Below are positions 55,770-64,000 of a DNA stretch of 64,000 nucleotides, piece after piece. Position 1 is the stretch's first letter. Each line of letters starts with the position of its first letter. Both the position numbers and the translations under genes were made by a program. The DNA lies in assembly GCA_033032175.1 (NCBI GenBank), contig CM065322.1, positions 1,426,001 through 1,490,000 of the forward strand, read 5' to 3'. The stretch comes from Saturnia japonica (taxonomy: Eukaryota > Arthropoda > Insecta > Lepidoptera > Saturniidae). The notes below the pieces were generated by a model that saw only the letters and a list, made by a program, of their open reading frames with translations, did no database searches and was not told the origin of the DNA.

Positions 55770-56395
55770 TAATGAATTTGTAGTTCTGTCTGTACACTTA
55801 ATTTTTTGTCCAAATTCCCCGATGGGCATACTATATGAAAGATACTGATCACGAATATGCCATGATTTTTTTTTGTTGTCTGTTTGTTTTTATGTCCGGA
55901 TGTAACTCAAAAATGGCTTGACTAATTCTTATGAAATTTTGTACCTGGAAAGCTCATATGATTGGTCAATTGATAGGGTATAAGAAATTTCAATTAAATA
56001 TTTAGAAACCATTAAAAAAAATCAGTAATACTTGACCGATTTTGATGAAATTTTGTACACGGGAAGTTTGTCATTGCATGAACGATAAGTTAGAATTCTG
56101 AATAATAATTTAGAAATCATAAAAAGTAATTATTATAAAAGAAATCATCATTTCTCAACCGTTTCTGATCAAATTTTATAGACGGGAAGCATACGTTATT
56201 CCATAATTGATAAGCAATAAAAATCGCCAAATATTTTTGAAATCGTAAAAAAATTAGTTCTTAATCGATTTTCATGAAATTTTGTACATGGGAAGTATTT
56301 CATTATGAATTATCAATAATTTTTGTAAAAATAAAATTATGTTATGGAAATAATTGCAAACGCATGCGGATCCGCGGGCATACCGGCTAAAATAT
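55770..56395 (-). repeat. rep-H copy (reverse), four modules, head present
   Basis: Tail TTCTGTCTGTACACTTAATT, then four modules marked by AATTTTGTACCTGGAAAGCT, AATTTTGTACACGGGAAGTT, AATTTTATAGACGGGAAGCA and AATTTTGTACATGGGAAGTA. They are separated by about 100-125 bp. The head GCGGATCCGCGGGCATACCG follows. The largest copy in the window. Confidence 0.7.
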
Positions 56396-57957
56396 GATAT
56401 AATTACCGAAAACTAAAAAATAACCAATAAAGAAAATTCGGTTAGCGATTGACCACAAATTACTGGTGTAGGATATAGTCCAAGGTTGTAATACGTCAAG
56501 CCTAAAATGAGAATAAACTTGCACAGCTCACGCTGCCAAAAATACTAGCCATAGGTTTATATTTCTAAGAGGGTGGTTATCCAAACAGTTACTGGAAAAT
56601 TGCCTACAGCGTCTACCTGAATAATCCATTATCTTCACCAATTTTCCATTCTTCATATCTTCACCATTCATCATCTCTATTATGCGGTTCAGAAGAATAA
56701 AAAATAAGATTCTCGCAAAGTATAATTATCAGGTCAAGGTGATTAGAACCAGGGCATTAAGTCGCACCGACGCGACGACGTCGAAATTCATAGACTGAAT
56801 AATTAAAGGATTTGATAAATTTAACCACTAATTGAGCTATGTGGATTAATTGCATGGCTTAGCTGACGTGACTTTTCGAATTAGAAGTAATTATAAATGT
56901 TGAGTGAATTAGAAAAGAAATTGCACGTTGAATTCGAAACTTTATATTATATTTTAAACATAAATGTTACGCTAAGTGTACTGAATGTGGTAAGTATTAT
57001 TAATAACCGGTATTTGTGCATAGTTACCTCATGATTTCGAAAATGTCATAAACACTGCGAAATTCACCACTTTCAGCGGTTCTTATTTCAGGGGCTGTTT
57101 TTGGTAATATTAATAAAACAAACAAGAAACGAATTTCTTTGCTAGTATTAAAATTTGTTGTTAAGTAAAAGATTATTAGATATTCTTTAAATCGAACAGG
57201 ATTTCATTAAAATTTTATACGGTAAGTGTATGAAATGTACGTATGTAGTGTGTGTATTTAATAACCAGTAAAAGTAGATCCAATTTTACCATGAATTTTA
57301 GAGTTGTGTTTAATATTTGGCAAACACACAAACATTATTTTTGCATATTGATATCGTTAATAATAAATAATTTCTAATTTTAAAAATCATTTAGTTATAA
57401 TAACTGAACTCCCATTTCTTATAAGGTTGATTGGGTATAATCAAAAAACACAGTCAAAATTTAAAAAAGTTCAGGTAGGCGCGTCCGCTCTCGACGACAA
57501 ATCGATACGGAATGACCACGCTGAGTCTATTAATTTTTTACAACTGCAATATTTCTACCTACCTTCAGTAAGTCAAATATTTTCCCGAATACTTTTTCAA
57601 CATCACATAGAATCTTTTCTATAAATACAATACATGTGTATTTTTATTACCTTTCAAATAACCTATAAAAATAGGGATGCTCTTTACTCCAGGGAGTATA
57701 AAGTTTCCGCCGCTCTAAGGAATCCCTCGAGATGTTACGTGCTCATTGTTTTATGACGCATCAAACAGACAGACATTGTGAGAAAATCATTTACAAAAGA
57801 AAATAAAAAGGTTTTTATTATATAAATGGAAGCCAGTGTTTTACGTGACTCGTGACAAATAGTCAATACATTCTTCGTACGCGTGTTATACGCTCACGCA
57901 CTCATAACAAAAGATTAGGCAAGAGTAATTGTCTTTTAAATTATGTTAATGTTGTTA
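56396..57957. other. AT-rich spacer
   Basis: No exon or element recognised. Confidence 0.4.
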
Positions 57958-58182
57958 TATCACTTGAAGCAATGACGGCTCCGCGGTAATGTGTACGGAC
58001 ATCGCGTCGGTTGACGTGAGTTCGAATCCCTGCAATGAGTCTGAGCGCCCGGTGAAGGAAAACATCATGATAATCATCGTATTTTCTATTTGGGTAATAA
58101 CCCGCTTGACTATCTACAACCCTCAAGAATAAAAATCTGTCACGCAGCAGTTATAGGTGAGTTCCGGCAGCGGCTATATTTC
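57958..58182 (+). repeat. SINE-1 copy 4 (forward, tRNA-like promoter visible)
   Basis: A-box-like GACGGCTCCGCGGTAATG (57,974-57,991) and B-box GAGTTCGAATCCC (58,018-58,030) lie at tRNA spacing. The body GAGCGCCCGGTGAAGGAAAA and AGTTATAGGTGAGTTCCGGC matches the reverse copies at 18.1 and 27.2 kb. Forward orientation proves its polarity. Confidence 0.72.
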
Positions 58183-58204
58183 GATAACAATGAAAATTTA
58201 ACGA

Positions 58205-58335
58205 AACAAGAAAACCATCTTTAATTATTTTTAGGAGTTCTATGATGTATCTTCGAAGTTCAGGGTCCAATGGCGATGAAATTAAAATGGAACCACCCTT
58301 AAGGTATTCCTTTTTCAACGAGAAACATGTTTAAA
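58205..58335 (+). repeat. rep-A copy 5 (partial)
   Basis: GAGTTCTATGATGTATCTTC, AATGGCGATGAAATTAAAAT and AAGGTATTCCTTTTTCAAC match the first half of rep-A. Confidence 0.55.
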
Positions 58336-58499
58336 TTAGAATCTAAGTGTTGCCTTATTAAAGGTTGCTCTGATATGCTAAAAATATGTAGTGTAAATAA
58401 TTTTTAATGTACATAAAATCAAAAGAATATAGATAAATAACTTAGGTACTTAGTTTACTGCACATGTGTTTCAAAACATTGTCTCTGTAGCATTTGTAA

Positions 58500-59310
58500 C
58501 TTTGGCCAAATATGTCTATGTTGGAATCCTTGCTTGTGCTGTTGTATTGTATTTGGATTCTATTCACGCAGGAAAAGTGGTACCCAAATTACTTTTAAAG
58601 GCTTTAGGTTTAAGTGGTACAAATGCTGTTCTTCTGGGTAATTTGTAAGGAGTGTTAAGGTTTATTTGATTTAACAAATGAGGCCAGTCTAGCACACCAT
58701 GTTCTAGCTTGTATAAGAATGTATGGTCTAACATTAGTCTACAGCCCTCCAAGGAATTTACTTCAAAGTGTTTAAGATGATCCTGATAAGATTGCAGAGT
58801 TTTGGTGATGTTACACTGGTAGACTGCATGTCATAAAAAAATTTTTTTGTACATTTTCAAGACGAGTCTTACTCACTGAGTAAAGGGGCGACCAAACACT
58901 ACTGCGATATTCTAGAAAAGAACGGATGTGACTGTTAAAAACTAAAAATTTGGACTTTACTTGTTTAAAGATACAATTGCGAAGTAAAAACCCTAGCATT
59001 TTATAATTATGGTTACAATTTAATCTATATGTAAATTGAAATTAACACTATTGTTTAGGTAGATAGCTAGATCTTTAACACAATCGATCTTCTGCAGAGT
59101 TTGGTGGTTTAACTAATAGGCTACGGGAAAAAAAATTCTAGTGAAGCGGATATGGTAGTTTGTCTGTGTTTAAACATATGTTATTATTATTGCACCATTC
59201 AGCAAAATAAACCAGATCATCTTGTAATAGTGCACAGTCAGAGGCATTGTAAATGGGTTTAACTATTTTGAGAGCGTCTGCATATAAAAAAATGAAACAT
59301 CCATAAAAAA
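58500..59310 (-). pseudogene. jockey/CR1-type LINE RT C-terminal half
   Basis: From 59,300 on the minus strand: FFYADALKIVKPIYNASDCA (in place of F.ADDLKI), LLQDDLVYFAEWCNNNNICL, then after changes MLGFLLRNCIFKQVKSKFLV, IRSFLEYRSSVWSPLYSV and LDHTFLYKLEHGVLDWPHLL. It ends with RRTAFVPLKPKAFKSNLGTT. The order matches the second half of the 14.0-16.2-kb ORF2. The second catalytic Asp is Ala; several frameshifts. Confidence 0.72.
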
Positions 59311-59369
59311 AATGTTTGTGTGTATGTCATCTCCGACGCACGAATGGAGTTTACTCCCTAACTGCGTTT

Positions 59370-59422
59370 GTCTGACCGACCGACCGACTATCACTGTACT
59401 GTACTGTACTGTACTGACTGAT
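59370..59422. repeat. adjacent microsatellites (GACC)n and (TGTAC)n
   Basis: Three to four GACC units directly precede about four TGTAC units (59,394-59,419). Confidence 0.75.
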
Positions 59423-60424
59423 GTATGTATATATTATATATCTACATGATTTCGAAGTAAAAAGTGGACAAGGTAAGTTACACAGAAAAACGTAACGATT
59501 TTTGTTACCGCTTTTGTAAATTTCACTGCTCATAAAATTTCCATACTAGGCTCCGAAAATAATATAGAAATATAATTCCTTGATTTCAATATAAACCAAA
59601 AGGTGAATCAGTTAGGTTTATTGCCTTTCAAAAGGAATAAGACTACCATGCTCACTGTACTGTGGTACATAAGTCTATATTATGTAGAAAGTTATATAAG
59701 GATTTACTTGAGAATTATACCTAACAATTTACGACCCTTGCCAATTCGCCTTGAAGAGGGCTAGTAAAAGATCTATTGTTTCCAACAAAAGCAGTTGAAA
59801 TTCGACCTCCGTTCACCTGTGAACCGTTAAGAAAATTATATTTCAACATAAAATGTTATATACCACGTGATTCGGACTATTTCTTTCCCCAAATAAATTT
59901 CATCCTTTAGATATCATTTTTGCAATATAATTTTGTTGTGCCTATTGATATAAATACTATGTATATAGAACTGTATTTATATGTAATAATAGGTATATAA
60001 ACACTATACATATAATATGATAATAAAAGTTGGTAAAAGTTAGTTTTATGAAGCTATATGATGGAATATATGTACTATGAATTATGAAATTATGAATATA
60101 CAATTATGAAAATAATTGAGTTGTCGCGATTTCAAATAAATTTTTAGATTTTTAATTTTTTAATTTTGTATTGAATACAAATTAATATTTATGTAATAAA
60201 CAGTCATTATTTTATGGAACAAGTTTGTAATGATTTTTTCTTTTACGCATATAACTTATACAAAGTAATTTCGATGTTTCACATCTGCCAGGCGTCCCGT
60301 GACTCCCTTAACTCGATAGGTGGCACTCTGGTCGAGTTATTGACTACTGGAAAAAACAGAACAAAGTCTACTATATCCAACTAGCTTTTTTTAAAGAAAC
60401 TGAGTAGATAATAATTTACATTAG
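59423..60424. other. AT-rich spacer
   Basis: Nothing recognised. Confidence 0.4.
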
Positions 60425-60725
60425 TTTTAATAGGATTCTCAAAGCTCCTTGGGGAAGGGGAAATTCAAAGAGAGGTAGACACTGAGAAGGTTTTTTGGAT
60501 TCGTCTACTTGGGGTAGTCCGACGAATGGAATACGAGTACCTTCACCCTACTGATGGGCGTAGCGAAATAACCTAGTGTTGTGTTTTGCTTCCTGAGTTT
60601 TTGTGGTTTAAGGTCAGCAGCGCGCTAGTGATGTGTATGGTATTACAAGCGTCCACAGGGAAATGAGGCCGCTTACCATAAGACGGGCCGTATACTTGTT
60701 TGCCACCATTGTTGTATAAAAAAAT
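60425..60725 (+). repeat. rep-E copy 4
   Basis: CTCAAAGCTCCTTGGGGAAG, TTGGGGTAGTCCGACGAATG, GGTCAGCAGCGCGCTAGTGA, CTTACCATAAGACGGGCCGT and CCACCATTGTTGTATAAAAA match other copies; it contains a duplicated GCTCCTTGGGG region. Confidence 0.65.
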
Positions 60726-61564
60726 ATTATTATTATTTCTAGACATCAGTATAACTACTCAATAATTGTTCTTTTTCATTTGTTCGTTTTCTCATTTATA
60801 AAGAAATATTATAAAGCAATGTAGTTCTCTACTTCTAGACAGTATGCTGACGTTAAAAATAAACTTTTAAACACGCGTACAGTCCAAACGTGAAAGATTT
60901 TAAAGCGTCAAAAGTTAAATAATTTCTTTGTTAACAGCCAACAATATGGAATAACCAGGTGCCCGACGAGTTCAAAGTTCATGTCACGTTTTTAATGGAA
61001 GCTTGGCACCTCGCTCTGGTAGATTTTAATTCAGTTTATGCCTGGGAGGTTTTACGTTTATTAATTAAACCGTATTGTTGTTTTGACGTTTAAATTCTAG
61101 GTAAGTAGGTTTAAATATTCGACCATTTTATCTAGGCCCTAGCAAAGTTGTCTTTCTACAATCGTTAACTCTAACAAAAAACAGAATCAGTCAATGGTTT
61201 ATAATTCGTAATAAAAGTTACAGTTAATAATAGTCGTAGGTTATATTTTCTTACGCACTAAATTGAACTATCGTTGATACAGTTTTTATGTCCCGTTTTG
61301 TGACAGAATTATTTTAATGTACTAAACCGAGCAACAGGCGTCTAGGTGAATATTAGCCTATTTTTCCCCTACAATGAGTTTGAGATGACTTAAATGCCCG
61401 TGAAAAAGAAAATACTATAGAATTTCGGCATTGTCTTAAAGCTTATGAAATGTATTAAAGATATGTTAATATTTTCAATTATCTGGCATCTTCGAGAGAT
61501 AAAAGTAGCGGAATCAATACAAATATATGAATACAATACAATTAATATATAAAAATCTTACGAA
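60726..61564. other. AT-rich spacer
   Basis: Nothing recognised. Confidence 0.4.
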
Positions 61565-61860
61565 AATGTTAACTAACTGTGCCTCATGGTTTCACTCGTA
61601 TTCTACACTGCGCTACCGCCAACGCACCCTTGTACGCACGTTGTCTTCGCTTCCTATTCTTATCTAGCGATTGCCAGATTAATTGACTTCCATGCTTATT
61701 GCTTCACTCCTTAAGATCATAGCATAAAGTTTTATAGCCTATAATCTTCCTCAATATATGGGCTATAATATGTAAAAACAATTTTTGAGATTTGATTGTT
61801 AGTACAAGAGATTAGCTCGTTCAAACAAACAACAAAAATATATTATTATTTATAATTATA
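61565..61860 (+). repeat. rep-C copy 2
   Basis: AACTGTGCCTCATGGTTTCA (degraded head), GCTTATTGCTTCACTCCTTA, TATAGCCTATAATCTTCCTC and GATTAGCTCGTTCAAACAAA follow the rep-C order. No CG pentamer tract here. Confidence 0.5.
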
Positions 61861-61870
61861 CTATAGTATA

Positions 61871-63181
61871 TACAAGGTGTCCAGAAAGGGTATCGGGTAT
61901 TTGTTTTCGCGCCATATTCGAAACGGGGCGTCTAAAGGGTGCGGGGAGGGGTTCGTGGCGTCCGCCATTTTGTGGAGTTTTAGTCACGATGGAACAGTAC
62001 TCGGGGACGTATCGCGCATTTTGCGTACGAGCGTATTATCGTAATGGTGATTCAATAGTGACTGCTCAACGTCTCTATCGTGCGGAATATCGTACACGCC
62101 ACGCGCCAAGTGACGATAGCATTAGGAAATGGATCAGGATGTTCGAGAATACAGGTGCGAATGTTAAAATTCAAAACTCTGGTCGTCCTTGTTCAGTTCG
62201 CGATGAAGAAACAATTGAAGAAGTTGAGGCGTCGGTTCGTTAAAATCCGTCTTTATCCATCCGAAAGCGAAGCCAAGCGTTGAACATCAAAAAATCGATT
62301 TACATTTACATTCGATTTTAAAGAAAGACTTATATCTAAAAGCCTATAAAATTCAATTGGTTCAAAAATTGAAGGATACGGACTTTGCTAATCGACTGAA
62401 TTTTGCGAACGAAATGCTGCAGCGATTTAACAACTTTAACAACATACTGTTCAGTAACGAAGCAAATTTTCACCTGAATGGTCATGTTAATAAGCAGAAT
62501 TGTCGGTACTGGGCAGTGGAGAATCCGAGACGAAAGCATGAACGACCCCTGCATAGCCCAAGGTCGTTGTTTGGGCCGCTATGTCTGCTAAAGGCATAAT
62601 TGGTCCTTATTTTCATGAAGATCAACGAGGCCGAGCAATTAATGTGAATAGTGACCGTTATTGCGATATTTTGCGAAATTTTTTGGTCCCAGAGTTGCAG
62701 GAGTTTGCAGGTTTCAACTCAAGAACGTGGTTCCAGCAAGATGGGGCCACTTGCCATACCTCAAATGACTCAATGGAAGTTGTTAACGAATTATTCCATA
62801 ATAAAGTCATTTCGCGAAGGGGTAACATCAACTGGCCTCCCAGAAGCCCCGACCTTAGCCCGCTTGACTATTTTGCATGGGGATACCTTAAAAGTAAGGT
62901 TTATCAAAACAATCCGACGAATCTAACCCAGTTAAAGCAAAACATCAGGTCAGAAATGGCAGCAATATCGATAGCTATGTGTCAACGTGTTATCGCCAAT
63001 CTTCGTTTCCGTTTAGAAGAGTGCCAGCAACGTAACGGTCATCATTTGGATAACATCATCTTTTCCAAATAATTCTCCAATTCATATGCTAATAATAAAG
63101 AATAAACTTTTTTATTGCATACAAATAATTTTTGTTTCATTGAACTTACAAATACCCGATACCCTTTCTGGACACCTTGTA
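61871..63181 (+). mobile_element. Tc1/mariner-superfamily transposon with perfect 32-bp ITRs and TA duplication
   Basis: The element body is 61,873-63,179 (1,307 bp). Left end 61,873-61,904 and right end 63,148-63,179 are perfect inverted copies over 32 bp, starting CAAGGTGTCCAGAAAGGG. TA dinucleotides flank both ends (61,871-61,872 and 63,180-63,181), as expected for target duplication in this superfamily. It contains a single decayed transposase gene. Confidence 0.9.
61989..63072 (+). pseudogene. transposase with DD41D-type spacing, decayed
   Basis: The N-terminal HTH begins MEQYSGTYRAFCVRAYYRNG and includes the AQRLYRAEY and SIRKWIRMFENTGAN segments and the SGRPCSVRDEE linker. A TAA at 62,241-62,243 and a frame change within about 100 bp precede VQKLKDTDFANRLNFANEML. 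The first catalytic block is ILFSNEANFHLNGHVNKQN, where Asn replaces the expected Asp. Another frame change lies near 62,555-62,590. Then come GIIGPYFHEDQRGRAINVNS, RTWFQQDGATCHTSND (second Asp) and WPPRSPDLSPLDYFAWG (third Asp). There are 41 residues between the last two. It ends GHHLDNIIFSK. The protein cannot catalyse transposition. Confidence 0.85.
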
Positions 63182-63648
63182 GTAAGTACAGTGTATATTG
63201 TTAAGTAAATAAACTGCTGATTGCTGATTTTTACGTTGTGTATGGGTCATCACCTTCAGTTTTGCACGATAATCCATACTTGCTGGTGTATGAAAATATT
63301 CAGCTCAATCTGTAAAAGCCTCAACCCGGATGTAATGATATATTTAACAGGTAATCCCATGTGTACCTTTTAAACGGTATCTCGGTATTTATGAAACATG
63401 ACATAATCAAACTTACACCGAAATATCAGGTGCTAGTTACGTACCTATATTTCGAAACAGCTGAGGTCAGTTTCCGATTGGCCGGTCACCGGCCATCCGG
63501 TCGTGATTACTGCCCAGTGCCCAGTGACCGGAATTGAAACGGTGCTTTACTTGCATCTAGATATACACATCGTTGGCTTATCGATTTTAACATACGTTTC
63601 TATATGTATTTTTAGTATTATTTTGTCTCCATTTATATTAATTTTAAC
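63182..63648. other. spacer with short GC palindromes
   Basis: No gene. At 63,480-63,494 lies the palindrome GGCCGGTCACCGGCC (7-bp arms, one-base centre), followed by CCGGTC (63,498-63,503) and its inverse GACCGG (63,526-63,531). Confidence 0.5.
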
Positions 63649-63860
63649 TGACTTCAAAAAAAGTCGGAGCTTACTCAATTCGAATATTATATATTTTAAT
63701 GGATGTTCAGCTTTAATAACTTTTTTGTTTATGAACCTATTTGGATGATTTTTTTTTGTTTGATAGGGGATACTTCAACGGTAGTCCCATTTTAATTCCA
63801 TTGGCATTGTATTTTCAACTTCGAAGAAACTCTAAAGGAACTCTAAAGTCATTGAAGTTG
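63649..63860 (-). repeat. rep-A copy 6 (reverse, with terminal ACTGACTTC)
   Basis: AACTGACTTCAAAAAAAGTC begins the copy, which itself folds back (GACTTC..AAAAAAAGTC). Then CTCAATTCGAATATT, TTTGTTTATGAACCTATTTG, TGTTTGATAGGGGATACTTC and CCCATTTTAATTCCATTGGC, the exact reverse order of 23,455-23,690. Confidence 0.7.
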
Positions 63861-64000
63861 TTAGTTGTTTTTCTTTTTTGATGAAAACTGTCTTGTTATA
63901 ATTAATTAGCGTTGAAAATTTCTAGTTGAAACCATTGCACGTCATAGGTGTCATCACCATCGTTTTTAAAGGTTATAATAAATTACCAGGGACCTTCTCC

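Noticed and set aside
1..64000. CRISPR arrays, LTR retrotransposons, endogenous viral genes, rRNA
   Set aside because: I found no regularly spaced direct repeats of CRISPR type, no paired LTRs with gag-pol, no viral structural gene motifs and no rRNA-like conserved segments. A profile search could still find very degraded pieces.

Overview
The window looks like A+T-rich, gene-poor nuclear DNA of a moth or butterfly (Lepidoptera). The evidence is spliced genes with GT..AG introns, several non-LTR retrotransposon (LINE) types, two tRNA-derived SINE families, four Tc1/mariner-superfamily elements, and dispersed repeats common in lepidopteran genomes. An example is the repeat ending in GAAGTCGGT, or the one starting near CTAGC..TGCCCGCGGCT. 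The species cannot be named from the sequence. Local names (rep-A, rep-H, SINE-1 etc.) are mine and serve only to link copies within this window.

Layout. 1-660: 5' part of a LINE read leftwards, with an open ORF1 running off the edge. 3.2-7.3 kb: a nest in which an R1-like LINE (minus) sits inside a jockey/CR1-like LINE (plus), followed by a third LINE tail. 13.75-17.1 kb: a nearly complete LINE (minus) with endonuclease, a long intact reverse-transcriptase frame and a (TTTA)n tail. 18.0-24.15 kb: host gene 1, a four-exon secreted trypsin-fold protein of 256 aa with a GATA/TATA-type promoter. Its catalytic His and Ser are replaced (Gln68, Ala212), so it is a serine protease homolog, not a protease. 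26.5-29.3 kb: host gene 2, a two-exon gene for a 100-aa protein with an N-terminal coiled coil and one membrane segment near the C-terminus; family not recognised. 31.0-32.2 kb: dead mariner. 34.5-35.8 kb: cluster of a GC-rich repeat carrying a conserved hairpin. 37.3-40.1 kb: remnants of an RTE-type LINE, a mariner and an internally deleted LINE. 43.0-44.7 kb: Tc1-like DD34E element. 48.5-58.2 kb: SINEs and dispersed repeats. 58.5-59.3 kb: LINE fragment. 61.87-63.18 kb: transposon with 32-bp perfect terminal repeats, TA target duplication and a decayed DD41D transposase.

Only the two spliced genes look like functional host genes. They share one strand, about 2.5 kb apart, and show no functional link. 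The rest is transposable-element sequence of different ages plus AT-rich spacer. I saw no rRNA gene, genuine tRNA gene, CRISPR array, LTR retrotransposon or virus-derived gene.
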